Positions 16,177 to 25,083 of a stretch of 64,000 bases of DNA are shown piece by piece. Under the pieces are notes generated by a model, which saw only the letters and a list, made by a program, of their open reading frames with translations, ran no database searches and was not told the DNA's origin. The translations under genes were made by a program, and so were the position numbers. Position 1 is the first letter of the stretch; each line of letters starts with the position of its first letter. Origin of the DNA: JAWPMV01 sp039819665. Its GTDB lineage: Bacteria > Bacteroidota > Bacteroidia > J057. The stretch is taken from the NCBI GenBank assembly GCA_039819665.1, contig JBCBRM010000041.1, forward strand, positions 1 to 64,000, read 5' to 3'.

Positions 16177-17493
16177 ATGCCCTTACTTATTGTTAGCCTA
16201 GGAATACTGTTTCTATTCATCCTAATAGCAAGATTTAAGCTCAATGCCTTTATCACCTTTACGCTGGTCTGCATTTTCGTAGGTGTGTGTATGGGAATGG
16301 AATTGCCTGCAATTGTCGAATCTATTCAAAAAGGAATGGGCAATACACTAGGATTTCTGGTCTTGATTTTAGGGCTCGGTGCGATGTTGGGTAAACTCGT
16401 TGCAGATAGTGGAGCTGCTCAAAGGATCACTTCAAAATTGGTAGACAGCTTTGGAACAAAGCATATTCAATGGGCCGTTGTGATTGCTGGCTTTATTGTG
16501 GGTATTCCCATGTTTTATTCCGTAGGCTTTGTAATCCTGATTCCTCTTGTATTTACGGTAGCAGCCTCAACCGGATTGCCCTTGATCTATGTAGGCTTAC
16601 CTATGCTGGCCTCCTTGTCAGTAACTCATGGTTTTTTACCTCCTCACCCCGCCCCTACTGCTATAGCAAATATGTTTGAAGCAGATATTGGTAAAACCCT
16701 ATTTTATGGAATTCTCATTGCTATTCCGGCAATCATTGTCGCAGGACCCTTATTTACCCGAACAATAAAAAATATTACAGCCACTCCCTTAAAAGAGTTT
16801 TACAATCCCGTAGTTTTAAAAGACCATGAAATGCCAAGGATGGGCATCAGTATATTTAGTGCTTTGCTACCAATTATACTGATCATATTTTCTACCCTAG
16901 TGACTTTTTTCTTCCCAGGAGATTCTTTGGTCAAAGAGATCATCCTATTTATCGGCAATCCGGTTGTAGCTATGTTAATTGCCGTCCTGGTAGCTATTTA
17001 CACCCTGGGTATATCGAGAGGGAAAAACATGAGCGAGTTAATGGATTCCCTTACAAATTCTGTCTCGAGTATCACCATGGTTTTGCTAATTATAGCTGGG
17101 GCTGGGGCCTTCAAACAAATTCTGGTGGATAGCGGGGTGAGCGATTACATTGGCGAATTATTAAATGGTTCGTCCATATCACCCCTAATTTTAGCCTGGC
17201 TAATAGCTACGGTCATCAGAGTTTGTGTAGGATCCGCAACGGTCGCAGGTTTAACAGCTGCGGGAATTATCCTTCCTTTGATTTCCGGAACAGGAATTAG
17301 TCCCGAATTGATGGTTTTAGCTATCGGCTCTGGAAGTCTCATGTTGTCTCACGTGAATGATGGAGGATTCTGGTTATTTAAGGAGTACTTCAATCTTACG
17401 GTAAAAGAAACCCTCTTGACCTGGACAGTAATGGAAACCTCTGTCGGAATTATGGGCTTAATAGGCGTTTTAATCCTAAACTTATTTATATAA
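16177..17493 (+). CDS. GntP-family gluconate:H+ symporter
   Basis: A 438-residue inner-membrane permease with 12 or more hydrophobic segments. The family signature HGFLPPHPAPTAIANMF at about 150-166 and GSATVAGLTAAGIILPL near 350-367 place it in the GntP group, which imports gluconate or related sugar acids with protons. Length is normal. No gluconate kinase or dehydratase lies beside it, so its substrate could be another sugar acid. No signal of an operon: the next intact gene is 350 bases away with a gene remnant in between. Confidence 0.9.
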   Translation: MPLLIVSLGILFLFILIARFKLNAFITFTLVCIFVGVCMGMELPAIVESIQKGMGNTLGFLVLILGLGAMLGKLVADSGAAQRITSKLVDSFGTKHIQWAVVIAGFIVGIPMFYSVGFVILIPLVFTVAASTGLPLIYVGLPMLASLSVTHGFLPPHPAPTAIANMFEADIGKTLFYGILIAIPAIIVAGPLFTRTIKNITATPLKEFYNPVVLKDHEMPRMGISIFSALLPIILIIFSTLVTFFFPGDSLVKEIILFIGNPVVAMLIAVLVAIYTLGISRGKNMSELMDSLTNSVSSITMVLLIIAGAGAFKQILVDSGVSDYIGELLNGSSISPLILAWLIATVIRVCVGSATVAGLTAAGIILPLISGTGISPELMVLAIGSGSLMLSHVNDGGFWLFKEYFNLTVKETLLTWTVMETSVGIMGLIGVLILNLFI

Positions 17494-17557
17494 GTGTAAA
17501 ATGAAAAATGAGGATTAAAGCAAACTTGAGTTTTAAAAACTTCTGAAACCAAACTAG

Positions 17558-17713
17558 CTAGCTCTCTATATCTCCAAGGTATCTTCGGAATTAAAAACAG
17601 CCCATTTCACATTTCCAAAAGGCAAAGTCATAGAAGAAGCTCTTTTTGGCACAAGACCCGGACAGGAGGAAGTCTTCAGTAACCCAGCTATTAACCTCCA
17701 ATGGAGAAATTAG
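17558..17713 (+). pseudogene. C-terminal gene remnant, unknown family
   Basis: A 51-codon frame without a start codon, beginning after TAG 17555 and stopping at 17711-17713. The text HFTFPKGKVIEEALFGTRPG and EEVFSNPAINLQWRN reads like a real protein end and not like random sequence. No intact upstream part is present. I cannot name the family. It supports deletion or insertion events in this stretch. Confidence 0.4.
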
Positions 17714-17846
17714 GCATAGGTGTAGCGCCTCTAGAATATCGTAAATGCGACATTTGGTGAAATCTTATCCTGCAACTCCTCTTTAATCTATGGTTTTCTG
17801 AAACAATTGGATTAAGCTGGCGTTTATCGAAATAAAAATAAAAACT

Positions 17847-18377
17847 ATGAGGTTACCGCTAATTTTAATTCTTAGTCTTGCATACATTACTGCGGCTTGC
17901 CAGACAACTTCCATCTCAAAAGAGGAAAATTACTCATACCCAATTGAAAAGACTGTTGATGAGTGGAAGCAGCTTCTTTCCAAAGAGCAATTTTACATAC
18001 TGCGTCAGCAGGGTACAGAAAGGGCTTTTACAGGAGAATACTGGGATAACAAGAAAGAAGGAACCTATTATTCAGCTGCTACCGGTCAGCCCTTATTCAG
18101 CTCCAGGCATAAGTATAAATCAGGAACTGGATGGCCTAGCTTTTATAAGCCAATTGACAAAGACGCTGTCAAAGAGCTTGTTGATAGAAGTCATGGCATG
18201 GTACGTACGGAAGTAGTTGATAGTGGCAGTGGTTCACATCTTGGCCATGTATTTAATGATGGACCAGCACCAACCGGACTACGCTATTGCATGAATTCCG
18301 CTTCTTTGATATTTGTAGCTGATGGAGAGGAATTACCAGCAATAGTAAAAGAATGGAAAGAAAAATATGGTAAATAA
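17847..18377 (+). CDS. msrB: Peptide methionine-R-sulfoxide reductase, lipoprotein form
   Basis: Repairs the R-form of methionine sulfoxide in proteins. A lipoprotein signal ends in YITAAC (Cys18), so the enzyme is probably anchored outside the cytoplasm, where it protects exported proteins. The MsrB fold is complete, with SGTGWPSF, HLGHVFNDGPAPTGLRYC and the catalytic Cys148 (RYCMNSASL). The zinc-binding CxxC pairs of many MsrBs are absent: the first is replaced in YYSAATGQPLF. Such zinc-free forms are known in the family. A terminator follows. Confidence 0.93.
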   Translation: MRLPLILILSLAYITAACQTTSISKEENYSYPIEKTVDEWKQLLSKEQFYILRQQGTERAFTGEYWDNKKEGTYYSAATGQPLFSSRHKYKSGTGWPSFYKPIDKDAVKELVDRSHGMVRTEVVDSGSGSHLGHVFNDGPAPTGLRYCMNSASLIFVADGEELPAIVKEWKEKYGK

Positions 18378-18405
18378 TTTTTTCCAGATCACTTCAAAGA
18401 TAGGG

Positions 18406-18446
18406 TCGGCTTTAGCATATTTCGCTAAGCCGATCATATTTTTTTA
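18406..18446 (+). terminator. Intrinsic terminator after msrB
   Basis: TCGGCTTTAGC (18406-18416) pairs with GCTAAGCCGA (18424-18433) with one bulged base, followed by ATATTTTTTTA. Confidence 0.8.
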
Positions 18447-18741
18447 CCATTGTTCTAGATACTGCTTTTTATCACTTTCTCGCATTTAGTTTTAAATACT
18501 TCCGCCTTTTTCCCTTTAGAAAATTGACCTTAATTAATTCCACCCTGTTTCATATACTACATAATCCAGCAGGGATACGAGGAGCAGCGTTTTATCTATC
18601 TCTGAGTTTAATCTTGAATTTTGCTCATAAAGACCGTTTCTCTGGCCTATTGAATGCATAAAACTAGAAAATTAATAGGAAAAGCAGCTAAAGGAATGAG
18701 CGGGATACTTAAGTTTGATGGTCGGGGAGTACAATTAATGC
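18447..18741. other. Intergenic gap between msrB and the M24 gene
   Basis: About 295 bases, plus the terminator before it. No open frame with coding character and no repeat were noticed. The two flanking genes converge. Confidence 0.4.
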
Positions 18742-19989
18742 CTACTTCACATTCAAGCCAAAATACCGATTAGCCAAAACCAGCAACTTCTGCTTCCTTT
18801 CTGCAGAAAGAGACAAATTGAGTATTCCAGTTGAAAGGGTCATGTCGCTTAAGCTATCCTTTACAGCTGTGAGGATTTCGTTTCCACCAGCTGTAATCAC
18901 AATGGTATCAGAATGGCGAAATCCTCCAAGACCCTCGATATAAATACCGGGTTCTACCGTGAAGAACATATTTTCTTTGATTTCATGGTGGAATCCTTCG
19001 GCTAAAAAGGGCCCCTCATGTCCGGTAACGCCTATCCCATGACCCGTACGGTGCATCATATTATTACCATAGCCTTGCTTGGTAAAATGTTCTTTGATTT
19101 TGACATCAACTTCATGCATATCTGCCCCTGGTTTACATAATTCAAACGCAATTTGCCGGGCTTCCATCATTACTTCATAAGGGCGCACCGCTTCCTGAGG
19201 TACTTTTCCTAAAAAAAAGGTACGTTCTACTTCTGTCCCATACCCATTCAATATACTGTTGATAATGGCTACATGCGGGCCTCCATACCGCATATCCATA
19301 TCAAAGATATTGGTAAAATTATGAGGATCGTCCGAGACATTGGGCGACTGTACGATAACGCCAATATCTGATGCCAGGACATTGGCTTGAGGGTTATCTG
19401 CCAACATCTGCAAGGAGATAAGTTTTGATATTTTAGAATTGCTTTTGATGGCTGACATGCCAGGTTTCGCTATTTTCAGGAGTTTATTCATGGCTTTGGT
19501 GACGACCATAGATGAATAAACAATGCGACTTACTTCGTAGTCAGACTTTATATATCGGGCCTCCTCCAGAAATTCACAGACATATTTTCTATCACCCAAT
19601 TCATTCGCTACAAATTGAGGAGCAATCGTCTCTAGCCCCAACTTCTTAAAACGATCAGTTTCCTCTTTAAAAATAGTATCCCAACTCTTTGACTTAGGAA
19701 AGGGAAATTCTTCATAAGTTACCAATTCGACCTCTCCGATCGCACGGCGTTCAACATGCAAAACTTCCAATTTAGGGACGATAAATCTAAGCTTCCCCTC
19801 CAGTGATAATACCAAAATAAAGGGACGTTCATGAACATAATTTGCAAAGTTTGTCAACCAAAACACATTATCTGGATCCGTAATGACAAAAGCATCTAGG
19901 CCTGCTCCTCTCATCATGGTAATCAGCTTTTCCTTTCTGTCCTGCATTTCCTGGACATCTGGAAGTTTATAGGTAGGTTGAAGTTTCAT
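18742..19989 (-). CDS. M24-family (Xaa-Pro peptidase/creatinase-like) protein with altered metal site
   Basis: A 415-residue pita-bread-fold protein: N-terminal creatinase-like domain (about 15-150) and C-terminal M24 domain (about 160-400). The conserved His of HRTGHGIG and the Glu of VEPGIYI are present. Other metal ligands differ: the first Asp position is Asn (INSILNGYG), the SDxTRT Asp is Glu (GTEVERTF), and the last Glu is Ser (FRHSDTIVIT instead of RIEDT). It may act like creatinase or ectoine hydrolase, which do not use the two-metal peptidase chemistry, or be inactive. No signal peptide. Stands alone. Confidence 0.8.
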   Translation of the reverse strand: MKLQPTYKLPDVQEMQDRKEKLITMMRGAGLDAFVITDPDNVFWLTNFANYVHERPFILVLSLEGKLRFIVPKLEVLHVERRAIGEVELVTYEEFPFPKSKSWDTIFKEETDRFKKLGLETIAPQFVANELGDRKYVCEFLEEARYIKSDYEVSRIVYSSMVVTKAMNKLLKIAKPGMSAIKSNSKISKLISLQMLADNPQANVLASDIGVIVQSPNVSDDPHNFTNIFDMDMRYGGPHVAIINSILNGYGTEVERTFFLGKVPQEAVRPYEVMMEARQIAFELCKPGADMHEVDVKIKEHFTKQGYGNNMMHRTGHGIGVTGHEGPFLAEGFHHEIKENMFFTVEPGIYIEGLGGFRHSDTIVITAGGNEILTAVKDSLSDMTLSTGILNLSLSAERKQKLLVLANRYFGLNVK

Positions 19990-20117
19990 AGTAGTTGAAT
20001 CGGTTTTAAGGAAATACTTCTGAACGTTTGCGGATTCAGGGGTAAAATAATGATTGACCGTTTCAAAAAGCTTAAACCTTTTTAATTAACCATACGCGGA
20101 TCATCGCCCATATTATG

Positions 20118-20747
20118 TCAAAAAAAACCAGGATAAAGATTTTTGAAATGCCTTTTCCCCATTTTTGTTAAATATGGATACAACTTAAACAAAAGCCGAA
20201 AAGAGGCTTCATCCACAATTTCAATATGACTGTTCGTACTTTTATATAATGATGAGGCATATAGCCAGGTATTGCTATAGTCTATCATTCCTTCAATCAG
20301 GAATTGATGCTCTCTGGGAAAAGAAGATATATGTAAAATCTCTTTCTGTATTAAGGAGTTAAATACTAACTCATATCCATTGATCCGGTCCGTTTTTACT
20401 TTTTCAAAATGTATCCCAATCTTTTCATTTGACTTTAGCAGAAAATATAAATCCGTCCAAAAAAACCGATATTCAATCATTCTCATCATACTGGACCTGA
20501 TACCCGCTTGCATTAATCCTAAAGAAATCTCCTGCTTATCCAGCTGCTGAACCCTCGAATCGAAGACCTCAACCATTTCAAAGTACAGGCTTTCCAGAAT
20601 ATCCTCTTTCTTCCGAAAATGATAATTGAGATTCCCAGAGCTCATATTCAAGGCTGTAGCGATCATTCTGATAGTTACCCGATTGTATCCCTGCTCATTG
20701 AAGAGACTTCTAGCAGCATCACAAATTTTTTGTCTGGTATTACTCAT
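20118..20747 (-). CDS. TetR-family transcriptional regulator
   Basis: A 209-residue regulator. The helix-turn-helix is at about 5-50 (TRQKICDAARSLFNEQGY, then MIATALNMSSGNLNYHFRKKEDIL), the canonical TetR pattern; the rest is a helical ligand domain resembling the TetR_C 'YNYHF' Bacteroidota group. It is divergent from the hydrolase at 20803, with two near-identical 14-base repeats in the 55-base gap, so it most likely represses that gene and itself. Confidence 0.9.
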   Translation of the reverse strand: MSNTRQKICDAARSLFNEQGYNRVTIRMIATALNMSSGNLNYHFRKKEDILESLYFEMVEVFDSRVQQLDKQEISLGLMQAGIRSSMMRMIEYRFFWTDLYFLLKSNEKIGIHFEKVKTDRINGYELVFNSLIQKEILHISSFPREHQFLIEGMIDYSNTWLYASSLYKSTNSHIEIVDEASFRLLFKLYPYLTKMGKRHFKNLYPGFF

Positions 20748-20749
20748 TG

Positions 20750-20791
20750 GTAAACTTGTCCTATAAATATATAAATAGTAAATTTGTACTA
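20750..20791. promoter_or_regulatory. Two repeated TetR-type operators over a promoter
   Basis: GTAAACTTGTCCTA (20750-20763) and GTAAATTTGTACTA (20778-20791) agree at 12 of 14 positions and start 28 bases apart. The second contains TAGTA-N6-TACTA and overlaps TAAATTTG (20779-20786), a good -7 box for the hydrolase, with CTTG about 20 bases earlier as a -33 box. The first abuts the regulator's start codon. This fits auto- and divergent repression. Confidence 0.55.
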
Positions 20792-20802
20792 AAATAACAA
20801 TT

Positions 20803-21657
20803 ATGGCTTCATTATTTAAATCTGAAAGTGGGAAAAGTGAAATTTTGGGACTTTATGACCAAAAATTGAAAGAATTAAATATCAATTACGAGTCATTATT
20901 TGTTGAGACAAGTTTCGGTAAAACCCATATCCTCAAAACAGGAGATCCCTCCAATCCCCCCCTACTCCTTGTACATGGGTCAAATGGATGTGCCCCCATA
21001 GCCTTAGAATGTTATCCCAATCTAAGTTCAGCCTATCAGGTCTTCGCCATCGATGTCCTCGCTCAACCCAATAAAAGTGCAGAGACCAGACTCAGCATGA
21101 AAGATGATACGTATGGAAAGTGGATGCATGAAGTGATAGATAATTTAGCCCTTAAGGAAGTAATTTTGGCTGGTTTCTCTTTTGGAGGTTTGGTTATATT
21201 GAAAACCCTGGCTTATAAGAACGAAAATCTTAAAGCAGCCTTTTTAGCCTCGCCTGCCTATATCGTAAATGGAAATCCGCTGAAAGCTCTCTTCAAAATT
21301 TTCATACCCATGCGACGATATATGAAGACTGAAAACATGAAGTTTATCGAGAAATTTTTGACCGAAGTTTTCACCCATAGGGATCCGTTCGCAGTAAAAT
21401 ACCTTTCAAAAGTATTTCTACACTTTGATATGGATTTTACGCCTGTACCAGTACTTACGAAAGAAGAAGCTAGAAAAATAAATACCCCAATCAGCATCAT
21501 TGGCGCAAAAAATGACATCTTGTTTCCGGGAGGGAAAATGGAAAAAAGGGCCAAGAAATTATTAGCTTCCTTAAAGGAGTTTATACTGATTGATGAATCC
21601 AGGCATGTACAGGATAAAAAAGGGAATGAAGTTTTTGAGGGGCTCATATTGAAATGA
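20803..21657 (+). CDS. Alpha/beta hydrolase
   Basis: A 284-residue hydrolase with HGSNG as oxyanion-hole region, nucleophile Ser126 in GFSFGG, and likely acid and base in GAKNDILFP and SRHVQDK near the C-terminus. No signal peptide. The type is the broad MhpC/YcjY-like esterase group, so the substrate is unknown. It is controlled by its own promoter, which overlaps a TetR-type operator; the divergent regulator suggests induction by a small, perhaps toxic, ester or aromatic compound. Confidence 0.8.
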   Translation: MASLFKSESGKSEILGLYDQKLKELNINYESLFVETSFGKTHILKTGDPSNPPLLLVHGSNGCAPIALECYPNLSSAYQVFAIDVLAQPNKSAETRLSMKDDTYGKWMHEVIDNLALKEVILAGFSFGGLVILKTLAYKNENLKAAFLASPAYIVNGNPLKALFKIFIPMRRYMKTENMKFIEKFLTEVFTHRDPFAVKYLSKVFLHFDMDFTPVPVLTKEEARKINTPISIIGAKNDILFPGGKMEKRAKKLLASLKEFILIDESRHVQDKKGNEVFEGLILK

Positions 21658-21730
21658 ATTGGGCCACCTTCTTGAATTCAAAAGTTTTTAGAATCAGGCA
21701 AAGCTATTAACTTCAATAAAAAATCTCACC

Positions 21731-22687
21731 ATGTCCATAAAACTGCGCCTTTTACTCTGGTATGTAAACACCTTCAAGAAGACAGATCTTAGCATTCCTC
21801 CTGCTCAGGCAAGATTAGATAATGCAAAGACACTGACACTTTTCCGTAAAATCATAGACTATGCTCCAATAGAATTGGCCGAGATCAGAGATGAGCAGAT
21901 AGGCATGCGTGATGGCGAGGAAATTCGTATCCGAATTTATCGGCCGTCAGAAAAAAAAGATTTACCCTTGATCCTTTTCTATCATGGTGGCGGTTTTGTC
22001 TTGCGTTCTATAGAATCCCATGATTTGGTATGCCGTAGGATAGCCCGAGATAATCAGGCAGTAGTTGTATCCGTGGGATATCGTCTGGCTCCAGAGTTTA
22101 AATTCCCGATTCCACATCAAGATTGCTATGATGCTACGCTTTGGGCAGTTGAGCATGCGGACGAACTAGGAGCAAACGCAAATGAACTAACAGTCATGGG
22201 AGATAGTGCAGGAGGAAATCTGGCAACAGTTGTGAGTATTTTGGCCAGAGATCTGAAAGGACCAAAAATCAAAAAGCAAGTACTTATTTATCCCTGTACA
22301 GACGCTCGTTTGAATCATCCTTCTATCGATACTTTTGGTAAAGGCTATTTTCTGACCAAACCTCTGATGCAGTGGTTTGTGGATCATTATAAAAGCAAAA
22401 AAGAAGATGTCCTCGATCCGCTTATGTCTCCTTTCCTGATGAAAGATTTATCCAATCTCCCTCCCGCATTTTTGTGTACAGCTGCTTTGGACCCCTTGAA
22501 AGATGAAGGAGCTGCTTATGCAAAAAGATTGAAGGAAGCAGGCAATCAGGTAGTTTTCAAAGAATATCCCCATGTGATTCATGGCTTTTTTAATATGCCA
22601 AAAGTCTCCAAAGAAAGCCTGGAAGTACATAAAGATGCTCAGCAATTTATAGGGGAAGAACTAAAGGAGACCGTTCGGAATGCTTAG
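21731..22687 (+). CDS. Alpha/beta hydrolase of the hormone-sensitive lipase group
   Basis: A 318-residue esterase with HGGG (His85 onward), GDSAGG nucleophile Ser159, Asp in ALDPLKDEG and His in VIHGFFNMP. Architecture and length match family IV esterases/acetyl-hydrolases such as Aes. It lies 73 bases after the TetR-controlled hydrolase on the same strand and may share its transcript. It is only distantly similar to the other HSL-type enzyme at 14625. Confidence 0.88.
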   Translation: MSIKLRLLLWYVNTFKKTDLSIPPAQARLDNAKTLTLFRKIIDYAPIELAEIRDEQIGMRDGEEIRIRIYRPSEKKDLPLILFYHGGGFVLRSIESHDLVCRRIARDNQAVVVSVGYRLAPEFKFPIPHQDCYDATLWAVEHADELGANANELTVMGDSAGGNLATVVSILARDLKGPKIKKQVLIYPCTDARLNHPSIDTFGKGYFLTKPLMQWFVDHYKSKKEDVLDPLMSPFLMKDLSNLPPAFLCTAALDPLKDEGAAYAKRLKEAGNQVVFKEYPHVIHGFFNMPKVSKESLEVHKDAQQFIGEELKETVRNA

Positions 22688-22712
22688 CCGAGGTCCATAA
22701 GTTTAAGAAGCT

Positions 22713-23273
22713 ATGGGACTTGATGTATTATTAGCCTGTGATAAAAGGAAAGAGATTTATGAAGATCCGAACTACACTTTTAATACAAGCTCGTTAAGTC
22801 GTAGCTTTTGCCATTTATTGACGGAAAGTTGGAATTTGCCGAAAGAAGAGCTTAAACTCATACGAATTGGAAAGATTTGTGGCGTAGACACCTCTATCTT
22901 TTTCCAGATGATGGAGAGTCCAGAGGAGGATTATGAGTATCGATTACCCAATGCGGATTCGGAGAAAGAACGACAACTTATTCTGAGAGGAATCCGAGAA
23001 AAGGAGGAAATACTGGCCAATAATTTTGCCCGGGTTCAGCAAACCATACTCAGCTTACTCGAAAAACTTCCAGCTATTCCTGATTTACCAGATCTATTAA
23101 AAGAGTCTCTAGACGAGCAATCAGATCTTCCCTCTTATTTTGCAGACGTTGGCTCAAATCCCGGAGATGGATACATCGGTAATAATTTTGGTCAGGATTT
23201 ACGTAATTTTAAGAATTACTTGGAAATAGCATCCAGCAATGGCGCAACCAGCGTTTGGTTTTCCTTAGGATAA
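22713..23273 (+). CDS. Hypothetical protein
   Basis: A 186-residue soluble protein that I do not recognise. It begins MGLDVLLACDKRKEIYEDPNY, with a predicted helical middle (KERQLILRGIREKEEILANNF) and a C-terminal stretch rich in Gly/Asn. No signal peptide or membrane segment. The next gene, an EF-Tu domain-III-like protein, starts 16 bases later, so the two are probably co-transcribed. Small acidic proteins of this sort sometimes act as immunity or partner proteins, but nothing in the sequence proves that. Confidence 0.55.
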   Translation: MGLDVLLACDKRKEIYEDPNYTFNTSSLSRSFCHLLTESWNLPKEELKLIRIGKICGVDTSIFFQMMESPEEDYEYRLPNADSEKERQLILRGIREKEEILANNFARVQQTILSLLEKLPAIPDLPDLLKESLDEQSDLPSYFADVGSNPGDGYIGNNFGQDLRNFKNYLEIASSNGATSVWFSLG

Positions 23274-23289
23274 AACAATCTGAAAACAC

Positions 23290-23628
23290 ATGAATCTATT
23301 AAATAGAAAAGCAGATTTTATCGCGCATCTTACTTATTTATCAACTGAAGAAGGTGGCAGAATTACTCCAGCTTTGCCCGGTTATCGACCACATATTAAA
23401 TTCCTCTTTAGCAAGAACATGACTTCTGGTCAGCAAATATTTTTGGACAAAAAAATGGTCTATCCCGGTGAATCCGTTACAGCTGAAATAGCCATTATTG
23501 ATCATGTCACTTTCAAGCATGAATTGAGTGTTGGTTTAGGATTTGAATTTTTAGAAGGAGCTCGACTAATTGGTAGAGGAATAATCCTTGAAATTTTAAA
23601 TGAAGAATTACTCAAACCCAGCACATAG
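23290..23628 (+). CDS. Free-standing EF-Tu C-terminal-domain-like protein
   Basis: A 112-residue protein that resembles domain III of elongation factor Tu by itself: EEGGRITPALPGYRPHIKF corresponds to the EEGGRHTPF-x-GYRPQFYF segment of EF-Tu, and VYPGESVTAEIAII plus LGFEFLEGARLIGRGIILEIL to the MPGDNV and FAIREGGRTVGAGVV strands. There is no GTPase domain. Such stand-alone beta-barrels occur in some bacteria without known function; mimicry or decoy of EF-Tu is a speculation. It is coupled to the unknown gene at 22713. Confidence 0.65.
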   Translation: MNLLNRKADFIAHLTYLSTEEGGRITPALPGYRPHIKFLFSKNMTSGQQIFLDKKMVYPGESVTAEIAIIDHVTFKHELSVGLGFEFLEGARLIGRGIILEILNEELLKPST

Positions 23629-23675
23629 GACAATCCTTACTTTTACATGATTTTCATTCACACATAAAACACAAG

Positions 23676-24185
23676 ATGAAAAAGATCGAAATAGAATCTC
23701 AAATCAATGAGAAGGAATACATAAAACTCATGTATACCATTACCTACCGCAGGCCGATCATGATTATCTTGACTGTCGTCGGGGTATTTATGCTTTTCTT
23801 AGGCATCCGATATGTAATTGTTTTTGATAAATGGGAAGATATTCCATTCCAAATGTTAATCTTCGGTTTCGCCATCAGCATTTTACTTCCGATTTTTATG
23901 TACTGGAGTTCGAAACGGAGCTTTAATGCTACCCCAAGAATTAGAGAAAAAATGATTTACACCTTTGATACGGAGGAAATCCATATCCTGGGTGAGTCAT
24001 TCAATAGTTCCATGAGCTGGGATAAAGTCTTCAAAATCCGTGAAACAAAAGAATGGCTTTTACTTTATCAGAATAAAATAGTCGCTAACCTCATACCCAA
24101 GTCGTCCTTTTCGACAGAAGAATATAGCGCACTCAAAGAAATAATTGCTGCCCATCCAGCACTCAATACTAAACTCAAATCATAG
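23676..24185 (+). CDS. YcxB-like membrane protein
   Basis: A 169-residue protein with two hydrophobic segments (about 30-50 and 60-78) followed by a soluble C-terminal domain in which TFDTEEIHILGESFNSSMSW and the WDKVFKIRETKEWLLLY strand fit the YcxB-like C-terminal family. Its role is not known. It lies between the EF-Tu-like gene and a methyltransferase, each about 50 bases away, on the same strand. Confidence 0.65.
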   Translation: MKKIEIESQINEKEYIKLMYTITYRRPIMIILTVVGVFMLFLGIRYVIVFDKWEDIPFQMLIFGFAISILLPIFMYWSSKRSFNATPRIREKMIYTFDTEEIHILGESFNSSMSWDKVFKIRETKEWLLLYQNKIVANLIPKSSFSTEEYSALKEIIAAHPALNTKLKS

Positions 24186-24242
24186 GATTATTTTCCACTA
24201 TCCCCCCCCTATCCTCAACAAATAAGGCAGCATACATAAAGA

Positions 24243-25064
24243 ATGAAAAAGAAGCTTGACTACCAAAAAAGAGAAGTAGCCAACATTTTTGATGAGGTTA
24301 GCCTCTGGTCAGCTCCCTTCGGAAGGCTCTTGCTGGAACACATACCTATGCAAGCAAAGGCGAAGATATTAGATATCGGATTTGGGACCGGCTTCCCCTT
24401 GGTTGAGCTTAGTCAGCGCTTTGGGCAAGGTTCCTACATCTATGGTATAGATATCTGGCAAGCAGGTATCGATCGAACGAGAGAAAAAATCGAGCTCCTG
24501 AAGCTGGACAATATCACCATCCTCGAAGAAAGTGCAGAAAAAATTCGCCTTGAGGATAATTCCCTTGATTTGATCACTTCAAATCTGGGGGCGAATAATT
24601 TTGACAATAAGGAAGAGGTCTACCGGGAAATTCACAGAGTCTTAAAAAAAGGGGGGAAATTAGCTCTGACGACAAACCCCATAGGCACCTTCGCAGAACT
24701 ATTTGAAATTTTTGCTGTCCTTTTTAGAGAGATGGGATTAGTAGCAGCAGAGAATGAGTTAAAAAGCTATATCGCGCATCGAAATACTAAAGAAGGAATC
24801 GTGTCAGAAATAGAAAGTCCTGGATTACGCCTATCGAAAAGCATAGCTGATAAAAGCTCTTATCGCTTTGTTGATGCAGCAGCTCTGTTGAACCATAGTT
24901 TGATCCGGATAGGTTTTCGAGCATCCTGGGAAAATTTGCTGGAAGAAAGGGAAAGAGAAGCTTTTTTCGACCGCTTACGGATCAAGTTACAAGAAATCAT
25001 CCGCTCCAAAGGAGAGTTTAGCATGAGTGTACCTATGCTTTACCTCGAATTTGAAAAAGTATAA
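24243..25064 (+). CDS. SAM-dependent class I methyltransferase
   Basis: A 273-residue methyltransferase. ILDIGFGTGFPLVEL is motif I for S-adenosylmethionine binding, GIDIWQAGI holds the acidic residue that binds the ribose, and SLDLITSNLGANNF and REIHRVLKKGGKLALTTN are the later Methyltransf_11 motifs. The substrate is unknown. The next gene, a Crp-family regulator, starts about 20 bases after its stop (or overlaps it if the first GTG is used), which implies a shared transcript. Confidence 0.85.
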   Translation: MKKKLDYQKREVANIFDEVSLWSAPFGRLLLEHIPMQAKAKILDIGFGTGFPLVELSQRFGQGSYIYGIDIWQAGIDRTREKIELLKLDNITILEESAEKIRLEDNSLDLITSNLGANNFDNKEEVYREIHRVLKKGGKLALTTNPIGTFAELFEIFAVLFREMGLVAAENELKSYIAHRNTKEGIVSEIESPGLRLSKSIADKSSYRFVDAAALLNHSLIRIGFRASWENLLEEREREAFFDRLRIKLQEIIRSKGEFSMSVPMLYLEFEKV

Positions 25065-25083
25065 ACATCATAAATCTATTTAC

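Noticed and set aside
15918..16274. 118-codon minus-strand frame upstream of GntP
   Set aside because: No family features, no plausible start signal, and it overlaps the well-supported GntP start.
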